Below are positions 13,605 to 24,626 of a stretch of 64,000 nt of DNA, piece after piece. Each line of letters opens with the position of its first letter. The first letter of the stretch is position 1. The stretch is from Limnomonas spitsbergensis (lineage: Eukaryota > Chlorophyta > Chlorophyceae > Chlamydomonadales). A model generated the notes under the pieces. That model was not told the DNA's origin. It saw only the letters and a list, made by a program, of their open reading frames with translations, and did not search any database. The DNA lies in the NCBI GenBank assembly GCA_037349105.1, contig JAYJMM010000110.1, positions 2,170,001-2,234,000 on the forward strand, read 5' to 3'. The translations under genes and the position numbers were made by a program.

Positions 13605-13846
13605 CAAGGGGCCTGTCACTAGGGGGGTCGGACTAGTCCCCAGACACCCCCCGGCTTATAATGCGACCCCATGGTTGGCGCCTGCGCACACGGAAGAATC
13701 GACTGGCGTCCAGGACTTACACTATTGAAATCAAAATGGAACATCGTTTTTTCCTGGTCGATTCTTCGTTGTGCAAAGGCGCCAACTGGCCAATGAAAGC
13801 CCCTGTTTGGGGGACTAGTCCGAAACCCCTAGTGACAGGCCCCTTG
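13605..13846. mobile_element. 242-bp foldback MITE with target-site duplication
   Basis: Terminal inverted repeats begin CAAGGGGCCTGTCACTAGGG and end with the exact complement of that block. With a few mismatches the pairing continues through GGACTAGTCCCC to the inner GGCGCC...GAAGAATCGAC, leaving a small loop of about 60 bases, so each arm is about 90-110 bp. Six-base direct repeats CACTGT flank it at 13599-13604 and 13847-13852. It has no coding capacity, so it depends on a transposase elsewhere. The superfamily is uncertain because the short duplication fits neither the 8 bp of hAT nor the usual Mutator length. Confidence 0.85.
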
Positions 13847-13859
13847 CACTGTCACTGGA

Positions 13860-14298
13860 CAGCCATTAAACTCTGGTGCCTGTTTCGTTCCTTGTTCCTG
13901 GTTTCTCCCCGGTTCGCGCTGCCTGGACCTTTCGCAAAAGGCTGTGGGTGGTTGCGTTAACTTTGTGACAACAACATCCACTGGCCAGGATGCTTAGGCA
14001 GGATGCGCTCACAGTAGCAGTGTTTGTTTTAGAGATCCAGACCACTCGTGGACGGCCGCCAAGCAGTCACCATTGGGCTACAAGCGACTAAAGATTGACC
14101 GGCCTGCCGTATGTGGCCTGAGCAGGAGGGCTTCCTGTATCGGCCCCTTCACCTCACACGCCTTAGTCCAATAACAGCTGGTCCGCTCTACCCGTCGCCT
14201 GTCAACGAAACATTCATCTGCAGCAGGCGTTGCTGTTTTTGCGGACCGTGCCAGCAAAACTTAGAACCCGTTAAATCGTAACTCAACATGCAAACTCC
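13860..14298. other. Intergenic, HPP gene 3' flank
   Basis: Unique sequence beyond the HPP stop codon on the minus strand, probably including its 3' UTR. I do not see a clear TGTAA signal. Confidence 0.35.
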
Positions 14299-17200
14299 TC
14301 AGAACCTGTTGTCGTACCAGAACGTCGGGTACCGCCGCTTGGCACTGAGGTTGTTGAAGAGGACCCCACACAGCAGGAATACAAAGCTCCCGATGACCAC
14401 CGTGAGGACGATTTGGAAGCCCTCCCACGGCGCGAGGGGGCCCAAGCCGATGGCCAGGGCGGTTCCACCCCCGGGCGGGTGGGTGGTCCGTGTCAGCTGC
14501 ATTACTGACAACGCGAGAGACGTGGCCAGAGGCCCTGCGATCCACGACCAGGGGTCCGGCAGCGCGAGCCGAACGCACACGCCGATCACGGCTCCGATGA
14601 TCTGCCCACCTGCGCGTGGTAGAGCAACGGGGCTTCGGAAATCACAGGTGGGGGCGGGGCATTGAAACCTGTTTGAAACCTCGGACAGCGCAGGATTTGA
14701 AACCTCAGGAAGGTCCGCATTTGAGAACTCAAGACAACCAGCAGCTGAAATCCTAGACAGGTCAGCATTTGCAATCGCAGACAGGTCAGCATTATAAATC
14801 TCAGGCAGATGAGCATCTGAAATCCCAGACAGGGAATTTTTGAATTCCCAGGCAGGCCCAGAGTTTCAAATCCTGAACAGGCCAGCGTTTAAGGATCCCA
14901 GGCAGAGGCAGCATTTGAAATCCCAGTCAGCACGTTTTTGAGATCCCTGAAGGTAGCAGTTGCACTTGTAGGCAGGGCAGCATTTGAAACTTAACCACAT
15001 ACAATACAGCATTTGAAATCCCGGACAGGTCACCATATGAAAACCCATACTGGGCAGCATTTGAAATCCTCTACAGGGCAGCATTTCAAATCCTAGGCCA
15101 GACAGGGCAGCGTTGAGAAGCCCAGGCAGGGCAGCATTTGAAATCCCGGACCGGGCAGCATTGCGAATCGGGAAATGTTTGCATTCACAGGCAGCAGGGC
15201 ACCATTTAAAATCCCGGGCCAGACAGTGCGCTCGTTTGCTCCGCATGAAACCCGTGTGATGAAGGCATGCAATACAGTCATCTCCACTCACGATTTGTCG
15301 CAGCTGCTGCGCACGTTAATCAACATGATGCACCTAACAAAAAATCTCCCGGGAGGGGCTGCAGTTGTCATTCTATATACTTGTTGAATTTTAAAGCACA
15401 TGTCAGGCAGAATTCGAGATCATACAACTGTAAAGGCAGGGCATTCAATGAAAGCACTGGCATGGCAGAATTTGAGACCATAGGCAAGACATTCCCCTGG
15501 CCAGCAGCGTGATGCACCTAGCCACGAAGTTCTGAGGCAGGGCTGTACTTCCAATCCCAGTCTCGTAGAATTGAAATCACAGGTATGGCAGAATTTGGGA
15601 TCATAGGCAAGACATTCACCCGGCAAGCAGCGCGATGCGCCTAGCCACGAAGGCCCGAGGGAGGGCTGAATTTCCAGTATTGGTAATACCAGTCTCACAG
15701 ATTTTGAAATCACAGCAATGGCAAAAATTGAGACCATAGGCAAGCAGCATGATGCTCCATGAAGGCCCGAGGAAGGGCTGTACTTGTAATACGGTATCCA
15801 GGGGTACCCCTGACGGTACCAGTCTCGTACATTTTAAAATCACAGGTATGGCAAAAAGTAAGATTATCGGCAGGGCGCCCACCCGTCTCGTAGCATGCTG
15901 AAACTAGCCATGAAACCCTGAATTGTAAACTAGGCATAGCATAAATCGAGACACAAAGCTTGTAGCGTTTGAAATCACAGACATAGCAGTATTCGAAATT
16001 CACAGACAGCGCGATGCGCCTAGCCACAAAGGCCCGGTGGAGGGCTGTATTTGTAATACCAGTCTCGTAGATTTTGAAATCACAGGCATGGCAAAATTTG
16101 AGATTGTGGGCAAGGCGCGCACCGATCACGTAGCATGCTGAACCTACACATGAAACCCTTCATCCTAATTTAGGCACAACAACAAATACCAACCTTGTAG
16201 CGTTTGAAATCACAGGCAGGGCAGAATTCACAGGCAGGGCACCCTTAAGGTGGCATGCTGAACGTACCCTTGAAATTCTGAGGCACGGCAGGCATTTGAA
16301 TCACAAATCCCACAGTATTTCAGTGTTTTAAATCACAGGCGTGACCCCCCAACTTGACTCCAAACAGGATATGTAACAACACAAGAAGCTCCGGGACTGC
16401 CACGCACCCACCCTTCACCTGACCCTTCACCAAGCTTGCTGCTCTTGCCCATTAAGTTACCAGGCAGCATGCTAGCATGTTACCCTGATGTAGCATGTTG
16501 CCCCCCCCTAAAGTTCCGATGCAGCATGCTACCCATTATAGTCTCACCCATGAAGTTCCTGGGCTGGACCAGTTTGGACTCGGGTGTTGCAAACATGAGT
16601 ACCGTGCTGGCTCCGAACGAGACAATGACCCACTGCAGGCCATGCGTCTTGGGCCCCACGAAGTTGGACAGCGCACAAAGGATGAGGAGCGTCGTAAATC
16701 CGGCCATGAAGGTCAACAATATCTCGGACATGGGTGGGATCCCCACCGGCATGTCCTTGACACCTGCAACGGGCAGCGTGGCACGTTGTTGCAAGCTACG
16801 GCAGCACGGCACGTTTGTTTAAAAAATTCAGGCAGCTTGTGCTTGATGTCTGCACCGGGCAGCGTGACGTGTTCGTTGCAAACCCCAGCGACACAGCATG
16901 TTTGTTTTTTTGATCGTGCAGCATAGGGCACATTTGTTGGCCTGCTCAGGCAGCATGCCACGATTGTTGTTAACTCAGGCGGCATGGCACAGTTATTCTG
17001 AGCTCAGGTGGCATGGCATGTTTGTTGAAGAGTCAGGTGGCATGGCTTGTTTATTGCAGACTCAGGCAGCATGTCCATGATGCCTTCAACTGGCAGCATG
17101 GCATGTTTGACGCAGACCAAACCGACCAAACCTACAATTCAGCTACATCATGGAGATGGTCAAGTAACAGAGACACGACACGAGTACTTAGGCAGTACAC

Positions 17201-20200
17201 AGCTGCACAGGCACTAGGCAGGGAGGGAAAAGACGGGCCGTGATCAATGTTTTGTATTAGGGCCCTTCAGCTGCAATTCAGCTACATCATGGAGATGGTC
17301 AAGTGGCTCCCGTGTGGTGCACCCAGGAAGCAATTGTATTGCAGGGATGCCATTGGATGGGGGCAGGGATTTGCCAGGTTCTAAGCTAGGACTGGATAGA
17401 ATAGTCACTAGAACGACAGCTGGTGTGCAGGCACTGCACACTGCAAACGAGACACTACAAAAGAGTACTTAGGCAGTACACAGCTGCACAGGCAGTAAAC
17501 AATGACAGCACAGGCATTCAGGCACTATTACCACTCGTACCCAGGCATTATAATCTGAAACCCAGGCCAGAGGGCTGAGACTTAAGCGCAGGTTCAAACC
17601 ATAGGACTTGGTGAAATACTCTATGGTCCAAGTCTTGGCTGGATCTATGTCTGAATCCAGGCAGTATACTTTGGAATCCAGGCAGTGCACTTTGGAATCC
17701 AGGCAGTACACTTTGGAACCCAGGCAGTATACTTTGGAATCCAGGCAGTACACTTTGGAATCCAGGCAGTATACTTTGGAACCCAGGCAGTATACTTTGG
17801 AATCCAGGCAGTATACTTTGGAATCCAGGCAGTATACTTTGGAACCCAGGCAGTATACTTTGGAACCCAGGCAGTATACTTTGGAATCCAGGTAGTATAC
17901 TTTGGAACCCAGGCAGTATACTTTGGAACCCAGGCAGTATACTTTGGAACCCAGGCAGTATACTTTGGAACCCAGGCAGTATACTTTGGAACCCAGGCAG
18001 TATACTTTGGAACCCAGGCAGTATACTTTGGAACCCAGGCAGTATACTTTGGAACCCAGGCAGTATACTTTGGAATCCAGGCAGTATACTTTGGAACCCA
18101 GGCAGTATACTTTGGAACCCAGGCAGTACACTTTGGAATCCAGGCAGTATACTTTGGAACCCAGGCAGTATACTTTGGAACCCAGGCAGTATACTTTGGA
18201 ACCCAGGCAGTATACTTTGGAACCCAGGCAGTACACTTTGGAACCCAGGCAGTACACTTTGGAACCCAGGCAGTATACTTTGGAACCCAGGCAGTATACT
18301 TTGGAAACCCGGCAGTATACTTTGGAATCCAGGCAGTATACTTTGGAACCCAGGCAGTACACTTTGGAACCCAGGCAGTACACTTTGGAACCCAGGCAGT
18401 ATACTTTGGAACCCAGGCAGTATACTTTGGAACCCAGGCAGTATACTTTGGAACCCAGAATACAAGCTGGAAACAGGGCCTACAGTGTTGAAGTCCATCT
18501 TTGAAGTTCTTGAGGTACTTAATGACACAGGACTTGACCGGATCTAGATCTAGACCCAGGCACTACACTCTGGAATCTAGGCAATACAAAGAGGAGGATG
18601 AGATACCAGCGCAGTTGCACACCTTTGAGCTTGGTAAAGTAATTGATAGCCCAGGCTCTGGCTGGATCTAGATCTAGACCCAGGCGCTACACTCTAGAAC
18701 CCAGGCAATAGAAACAGGAGGCTGAAACATCAGCGCAGTAGCACACCTTTGAACTTGGTGAAGTAATCGATGGCCCAGGCCTTGGCTGGATCTAGATCCA
18801 GGCACGGCGCGGTCAGATCCACCGTCGACCTCTCCGGCTCCTGCATGAGGAGTATGGTGCTGTGGCCAATCGGCTCCTCGTCGAACCTGGATAGCTTGCT
18901 GAAAGACAAGGGCACGCCAGCAGACAGCACGTGCATGTCCGGCGAGGAGATGGCCGACTGCTTGACGTCGTGGAGCGGGCTGGCCTTCATCTTCTGCCCG
19001 CGGGAGCTCTGCCACGGCGGCGCGAAGCGATCGGAGCTCTGCACTGCTCGCATGCTCCTCATGGAGGAAAAGCCGTTGACGGAGATGGTGAAGTGGCTCC
19101 CATGCAGGATCTGGAGGGGAGGGGGGTCAAGGACGTGAAAAACGGGTTGTGATGAATGTTTTTATGACGGCGCCTCAGCTCCATCATCACAGAGATGGTG
19201 AGGTGGCTCCCATGCAGGATCTGGAGGGGGGGTAGGGGGTCCAAGGGAAAAGGCTGGGCTCTAATAGTCTGATGGATATTTATGTTGTGGTGCTTCAGTT
19301 GCAATTCTGGTACTTCTCAGAGATGGAGTGAAGTGGCTCCCGTGTAGGATCTGGAGGGGGAGGGGGCAAAGAGGGGGGAAGGGGCAAAGAGGGGGGAAAT
19401 TGGCCGTGATTAATGTTTGTCAAGACGCCTCAGCTGCAATTCAGCTACACAAATATGGTGAAGTGGCTCCCGTGCAGGATCTGGAGGGGGGGGCAAAGTG
19501 GGGAAAGAGTTGGGCTGTGATGGATGATTGTGTTGGGATGCTTCAGCTGCAATTCAGCTACGTCACAGAGGTGGTGAAGTGGCTCCCGTGCAGGATATGA
19601 AATTTAGCTGTGGTGCACACAACGGACCACTGTTGACCGCGTCTCACAATGTCTCGCACAGTGATTGATTCAAGCACCTTGTTCCCATCTATGATTTAGC
19701 TCAAGTTAATTCAAATGTAGCTCAAGTTCATTCAAATGTAGCTCAAGTTCACACAACGGATCCCTCCTGACGGAGTCTCACCATGTCTCGCAGAGCCACA
19801 GAGTCAGGCACCTTGTTCCCATCAATGTCATACTTGTGGCCGCGGAGAGGGTAGAATCGGTTGACCACAATGACCAGCCTGACCGCCCTCTGGAACCGCT
19901 CTAGAGCCACCTGCCAGCAGAGAGGGTCCAGTGGTGATACATGAGTGCGTCAGCTACATCTCAGGGTGCCTCAGCTACATTTCATCTACATTAGGGGCTG
20001 TAATCGGTTGACCACAATGACCAGCCTGACCGCCCTCTGGAACCGCTCTAGAGCCACCTGCCAGCAGAGAGGGTCCAGTGGTGATACATGAGTGCGTCAG
20101 CTACATCTCAGGGTGCCTCAGCTACATGTCATCTACATTATGGGTTAGAATCGGTTACACACAATGACCAGCACGACCGCTTAGTGGAACCTTACCAGCG

Positions 20201-21272
20201 CCACCTGGAGTGCGCGAGCACGGAGGTTACAAGCAAGCAGCTTGAGCCGCTGGCTCATGATTGGGTGTCTCAGCTACCGTTCAGCTAGCTACGTCTCGGC
20301 CTACGGCCACAGGGGCTTGGTGCGGTAAGCCCTGCAGCTTGAGCCACTGGCTCATGATTGGGTGTCTCAGCTACCGTTCAGCTACGGTGCAGCAAGCCCT
20401 ACAGCTTGGGCCGCTGGCTATAGGCCTGTCAAGGGGTTATTCCCAATCGGCCGGCATGGCCAATGTCCAGTCGCTACCGCTACTGGTTTAAGACCAGGGA
20501 CGTATGGCTCATCCTTGTCATCAAGCTGTGATCACGCATCCAACCAACAGCCTTTTTCCGAAGGTAGTTCAGACACCCAAGGTTAGATACAGAGTTGTGA
20601 ATTGCGGATGGGCGGGGATAGGTCAATCGTCTGGGGTAGGTGGCTTACTTCAGTTTCCACCGGTCCATGCATTTCCCCTTGACCCACTCTACCGGATCAC
20701 AATCTTCTCGGTCAAGCAAAGCTGCATGGGTAGGCTTCACATAAAGGCCACTTGTTGAGGGCAATAAAACGCCGAAGCGTGACGTGAGGTGTACATGCAG
20801 GTGACTTGAGGTGTACCTACATGCAGCTTTCACCAGATCGCGGTCTCCCCTGTTCCACACCTGTTGTTTGCTCCGTCATATCTCGTGTGCAGGCATGTAC
20901 AAGTTACCATCAACTGACAGTTGCATTCATTTTTCTCTGCTCCCCATTTGCACAGGCTGGCCCCTTCGAAAAATGCCAGCGGGTGGGTACGTTGGCCGGG
21001 AGGGTACGTTGGCGCCAGCAACTTACCGATAGCGGGTATCGGACGCCGATAGGAAGAACGTCATCTGCATGGTCGTTCTGCCAACCCTCGCTGTCTGAGC
21101 TGCTTGGTTTCCTCCAAGGCGAGGATATCACAGCAGCAGCGTTCGCGGCAGGAGGATGGGAAGGAAGCAAGATTTCGAAAGCGGCCGGCATTGCCACTGC
21201 TGGTCCGTGCCCAACCGTCTGCACCTGCGCCTGCACAGACCACCTGCTCTCGTCTTCAGCTATCGTTTCCAT
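14299..21272 (-). CDS. HPP-family integral membrane protein, five exons
   Basis: Exons are 21027-21272 (ATG at 21272), 19782-19910, 18747-19110, 16548-16763 and 14299-14609 (TGA). All introns are GT-AG, phases 0, 0, 1, 1 match, and the product is 421 residues. The last two exons carry the HPP domain: a linker FTKFKGVKDMPVGIPPMSE, membrane segments around LTFMAGFTTLLILCALSNFV and LQWVIVSFGASTVLMFA, the PESKLVQPRNFMGGQIIGAV block, and the signature QLTRTTHPPGGGTALAIGLG. A final hydrophobic helix and LFNNLSAKRRYP end it, giving about five membrane spans. HPP proteins are poorly known; a plant plastid member and a cyanobacterial relative are linked to nitrite transport, but this copy's substrate is unknown. 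The roughly 240-residue N-terminal extension (exons 1-3) is not part of the usual domain and I do not recognise it. Intermediate exons before 19910 could have been missed. Introns of 1116, 671, 1983 and 1938 bp are mostly minisatellite. Confidence 0.85.
14650..16370. repeat. Degenerate minisatellites filling the last HPP intron
   Basis: 14650-15230 is a loose array of 25-40 bp units built on GGCAGCATTTGAAATCCC. 15440-16300 is a longer unit of about 110-140 bp containing GCGCGATGCGCCTAGCCAC, GGTAATACCAGTCTC and GAAATCACAGGCATGGCA, with roughly five copies. Both are confined to the intron 14610-16547. Confidence 0.8.
16820..17130. repeat. Short degenerate repeats next to HPP exon 4
   Basis: Around ten imperfect units of 30-50 bp built on CAGGCAGCATGGCACGTTTG, starting about 50 bp upstream (in gene direction) of the acceptor of exon 16548-16763. 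The CAACGGGCAGCGTGGCACG beside that acceptor is repeated in CACCGGGCAGCGTGACGTG, so the array probably includes degraded copies of the junction. Confidence 0.6.
17654..18458. repeat. 21-bp minisatellite, about 38 copies, in HPP intron 3
   Basis: The unit contains CAGGCAGTATACTTTGGAAC and is a multiple of three, so several frames stay open for 200-330 codons on both strands; none is a gene. Variants are T/C in AGTATAC/AGTACAC and C/T in GAACCC/GAATCC. The array sits between two decayed copies of the exon 3 donor region (near 17597 and 18499). Confidence 0.95.
18490..18735 (-). repeat. Exon-end/donor copies downstream of HPP exon 3
   Basis: The last ~50 bases of the exon ending at 18747 (reading DLDPAKAWAIDYFTKFK, then donor GTGTGC) recur in the intron. 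One copy ends at 18623 (DLDPARAWAINYFTKLK, donor still GTGTGC) and a second at 18499 (DLDPVKSCVIKYLKNFK, donor degraded). A third, weaker copy lies near 17597 (DIDPAKTWTIEYFTKSYG), beyond the 21-bp array. The first two steps are 124 bp each. Confidence 0.88.
19120..19600 (-). repeat. Acceptor/exon-start copies upstream of HPP exon 3
   Basis: The true acceptor is at 19110 (CCTCCAG|ATCCTGCATGGGAGCC). Copies of the acceptor plus about 30 exon bases lie upstream in gene direction, with junctions at 19220, 19350, 19480 and 19596 (steps 110, 130, 130, 116). Most keep the G/C-rich tract and the CAG; the farthest has lost the AG. Fragments of the same exon start also appear on the other side of the exon near 17150 and 17290. 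Confidence 0.88.
19925..20210 (-). repeat. Two acceptor/exon-start copies upstream of HPP exon 2
   Basis: The exon starting at 19910 (VALERFQRAVRLVIVVNRF) has a near-perfect copy of its first ~55 bases with junction at 20057, and a diverged third copy with junction at 20204; both steps are 147 bp. The nearer copy is almost identical, and the farther one has many substitutions and lost the VNRF frame. Confidence 0.88.
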
Positions 21273-21299
21273 TGCGTCACCTCTGAAAAAAGGCCAAGT

Positions 21300-22020
21300 G
21301 TGATGCCTTAGTTGCAGTTCAGTCAGCTAGCCCGCAAGAAAACTGAAACACTGGGTTTTATGGTGTGAAGTGTGCCTGGACCTTCGCCTTCTACTGTGTA
21401 TCACAGCGTGTAATGGTGGTTATGAGCCCCGGTTATATCTACGATTATGGGGGGGGGGGGCTTTATATCGGTGGGTCTGATTTTGTATGAGCAATGCAAG
21501 TCGAATGCCTGAACTGCTACATATGTGGACGTCTTTGATAGAACCTGAGAGTCAGGGTACCCGGAGCAACACTACTACAGGGACGCTGTGCCAGCAATGA
21601 CACTTTTCTAGCAGCAACGACTGCATGTGACGAGTAACATTTTGAATCACAGCAGTCATTGTCGCTGTCACTTGCCGAACGCTTGCCGCATTGCTTTAGC
21701 GATATAAAGCTATTAGCAGCGAATAGACTTGCGACTGACATCGAGCCAAATCAGTATTGATCGAGTTGGGCGGGGTTGTTGTCCGTTCGTTTGGGCGGGG
21801 TTGTCGTCCGTTTCGGGGCAGCGACTGAAGTGCGTGGGGCAAGAGAGTTACATACCGCAACTGGCTACATGCTACATGCTATATGCTACTGGCTATGGAT
21901 GATGAAACTAACCGACTGTTGGGATGCAGGAATTAAAGATCATAAGCAAGACGAGAACGTTCGCTAGCAGCTCGTTCTCTGGCTGTTTGTAGGGTTGTGT
22001 GTTTTTCGCTGTTTGCTGTA
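21300..22020. other. HPP 5' flank, no gene seen
   Basis: Upstream of the HPP start codon (21272, minus). Includes a run of ten G at 21450-21459 and a direct repeat GTTGGGCGGGGTTGTTGTCC / TTTGGGCGGGGTTGTCGTCC near 21765-21810. A promoter for HPP should lie here, but I see no diagnostic element. Confidence 0.35.
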
Positions 22021-22025
22021 AGTGT

Positions 22026-22360
22026 TTGCACTCAGGGAAAGAAATTCTAGACAATCTAAGGGAAATTAAAGGCGGTTGCACTCAGGGAAATTCTAGGCCG
22101 TTGGACTCTGGAATATTCTAGGCAGTCGCACTCAGGGAAATTCCAGGAGGTCGCACTCAGGGAAATTCTAGGCGGTTGCACTCAGGAAAATTCTAGGCGG
22201 TTGCTCTGAGTGAAATTCTAGGCAGTTGCACCCAGGGAGATTCCAGGCGATTGCACTCAGGGAAATTCTAGGCAGTTGCAGTCAAAAAAATGCTAGGTGG
22301 TTGCACTCAGGAAAATTCCAATCGGTTGCACTCAAGGAAATTATAGGCGGTTGCCTTCCG
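22026..22360. repeat. 25-bp minisatellite
   Basis: About 13 imperfect copies of a 25-bp unit with GTTGCACTCAGGGAAATTCT followed by AGGCG. It is not attached to an exon that I can see. It is followed by a GGCAGGCAGGTACGCAGGCA-type purine-rich tract to about 22490. Confidence 0.9.
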
Positions 22361-22510
22361 GGGACATGCATGTGGTAGGCAAGCAAATCGGCATTACGCA
22401 GGTGGGCAGGCAGGTACGCAGGCAGCAGGTCAGTTGCTTGGCAGCATGCAGGTAGGCCGGCAGGCATAAGGTTTGCAGGTAGGCAGGTTTTTGGTTCAGC
22501 TGCTGCAGTT

Positions 22511-23179
22511 GTGGCGTGTCAGAATGACCGATGGTGCATGGCACCGGAGGCTCTGTCGAAATGTCATCGCACATCATGCACGGCAATCTACAGAAGTCAA
22601 GCAATTCTGCCAGCACTGCCAAACCTTACAGACGAAACGAGTTTGCGCCCAATGAAAAGCTGCACGATAGTCGTTCCTAAGAGGTCGGTCAGACTGCGTT
22701 ACGTTTGGGGTTGCGTCACGAAAAAGTGCAAACGCGATGCCGGTCACACTACCCAAACGCCAAACGCAACGCGCCCAAACGCGAAACGCAAACGCAGGGG
22801 GGGGGGTGAGTTTTCGCGTTTGATATATCGCAATGATCTGAAGCTGGAAATGAACAATATACATGCTATAGTATACGACAATATCAACCACGAGTCGAGA
22901 GGAGTCGGAATGCACACAAAAATGGACCTGGTCATACTTCAGGGCACATCCTTGAGGCAAACGCGGCTGCGGTTGGCTTCAAAACTTAGGAAATTCAACA
23001 TGGAAGATTTAGACTGTATTTATGATTCCTGTGGCGAGGCGGACACTCGCAGGACGAAGCGGAAGACAGCAGCCCCACCCCGGTACCGCAACGATGTGTC
23101 ACCTCCTCCTGCATCTCCTCCCAGCTCCGACTACGAGGCTCCGCTTGAGGAGGAGGAGACTGAAGCAGAGGAGGCCTGA
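22511..23179 (+). CDS. Unrecognised open frame, acidic C-terminus
   Basis: A 222-codon frame with no motif I recognise. Its second half has a coding-like character: KMDLVILQGTSLRQTRLRLA, then MEDLDCIYDSCGEADTRR, basic TKRKTAAPPRYRND, and a proline/serine and glutamate-rich end. The first half includes KRKRRGGGEFS, generated by a G-rich run, and looks spurious, so a real exon, if any, would start near 22830. The stop is inside a 16-bp tandem repeat (CCTGAAGCAGAGGAGG, four copies, 23160-23230). It could be a piece of a mobile element or chance. Low confidence. Confidence 0.2.
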   Translation: MACQNDRWCMAPEALSKCHRTSCTAIYRSQAILPALPNLTDETSLRPMKSCTIVVPKRSVRLRYVWGCVTKKCKRDAGHTTQTPNATRPNAKRKRRGGGEFSRLIYRNDLKLEMNNIHAIVYDNINHESRGVGMHTKMDLVILQGTSLRQTRLRLASKLRKFNMEDLDCIYDSCGEADTRRTKRKTAAPPRYRNDVSPPPASPPSSDYEAPLEEEETEAEEA

Positions 23180-23230
23180 AGCAGAGGAGGCCTGAAGCAG
23201 AGGAGGCCTGAAGCAGAGGAGGCCTGTAAG
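23160..23230. repeat. 16-bp repeat, four copies
   Basis: CCTGAAGCAGAGGAGG repeated without interruption. It overlaps the end of the unrecognised open frame. Confidence 0.85.
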
Positions 23231-23239
23231 ATGGGCTTT

Positions 23240-24600
23240 CGCATGTCCTGCAGTGTGAACTGTCATCCTGCAAGTTCGACAACTAGGCAGCCGCTGGCTA
23301 CAGCGATACGGATGAATGAGAGCAGGCCTGGCATCACGGCTAGCTGTTCAACGAGTTTGCGCTTGAGGCAGCGCAACGCGAGTGCACGTCACGTACTGTG
23401 CAGTATGAACTTTCGGTGAACAAGGTCCAAAAACAATGTGGCCGAGGCCGAGGCTGCCCCGCCACGCGCATATACATTGCGGGCAGACATGCAAACGACT
23501 TTCCGCCCAACTCAAAGCAACGCGATGGCCCGTTTCTGAAATCGGCACCACTTTTCAACGCAAACCCCTCAAAATAGCATGCCCAGAAAAGGACGGCGCA
23601 TTCTCTTCACTCCGCGCACAACCGTTGCAGTGCACTGTCATAAGGTAGGGAAGCACGAGATACGCCGGTGGAACAACAGATGACTGGAAACACTGGCGCT
23701 ACCGCGAAGAACGAGCCTTTCAAAACATGACCCAAATTGGCGGTTGGTAACCGATGTCCCAGTACAAACCAACTGAAAACCCAAACCCTATCCCTTTCCG
23801 TTCCTTTCAGTCACTCGGGTATAGACACCATTACACGTTGTGATCTTCCTGTAGTGGACCCTTTCGAGCCCGAAGGTCCATGCACATCCCGTCAGGCTGG
23901 ACCGTAAAAATGACGGTCCCACAGTACGGACTGGGGAATTTTCCAACTGGGGAATTGCGGGAAAGTGTATAGTTTCGTGAAATTTTGCTTGCCAGTGTTT
24001 TCAAAGCATGTCAATGACGTTACCGGTACACCTCTGGGCCTTGCTGAAATGAAGCTCGGCCACTTCGGTTTTCAAAGCATGTGTGGAAAGGTGTGAAGGT
24101 GTCCCAGTGTCCTCTGAAATAGTTTGCCCCTGCCGGCCTCCACTGCGCTCCCACGCAGCGTTGCCCCAGCCTACTTCACCAACCAAGTGACACCAACCCC
24201 TTTCTTAGGGGACTTGTAAGACAAACTCTTATGCAAGGGCTGGCCCGTAGGCCCGCCTCCCAAATTTCCTTGTTACAGCGGTTCCCTAAAACTCTAAAAT
24301 ATAGTTGCCTCTGACTGAGCACCTCCAGCCGAGATGGAGCTCCTGCTTGTTTAAATTGCGGTAGACTGGAGTGGGCATGGGCATGGACATTAGCACGTAC
24401 GCATGTACGTAGGCGTCCGGCATCCGCCGTCAAGACCCTTTTCGGCAGAAAGAAAGAAAGAAAACTACGCCCAGCAGGGGCGTGAGGGTTAAGGAAACAG
24501 CGCGGCATGGGCCTAGGCCGCGTCCGCGCCGTTACCATTATAACAAGAGAGAATCCATTCAAGCTACGGTGGCTTGCGCTTCCGGCTGCGTCTGGCTGGC
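23240..24600. other. No gene seen; one retroelement tail
   Basis: Mostly unique sequence. A minus-strand copy of the dispersed tail is at 24000-24065. The frames present are short and unsupported. Confidence 0.35.
24000..24065 (-). mobile_element. Dispersed 3' tail, copy 4 (minus)
   Basis: TGTCAATGACGTTACC, ACACCTCTGGGCCTTGCTG and AAGCTCGGCCACTTCGG, the complement of the tail blocks. TTTTCAAAGCATGTCAATG on one side and TTTTCAAAGCATGTGTGG on the other form a 15-base direct repeat TTTTCAAAGCATGTG/C at the borders, a plausible target-site duplication for this copy. Confidence 0.65.
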
Positions 24601-24626
24601 TGATTGGTGGATCCTGATGTCGGGAA

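Noticed and set aside
17469..18528. Repeat proteins in the 21-bp array (YCLGSKV, LPGFQSI, YTLEPRQ, FGTQAVY)
   Set aside because: Four frames on two strands are open simultaneously; the array lies inside an HPP intron.
20910..21026. Extension of HPP exon 1 past 21027
   Set aside because: The frame stays open, but a strong donor (TCG|GTAAGT) at 21027 joins in phase to exon 19782-19910, and the extension reads as repeats of CGTTGGC.
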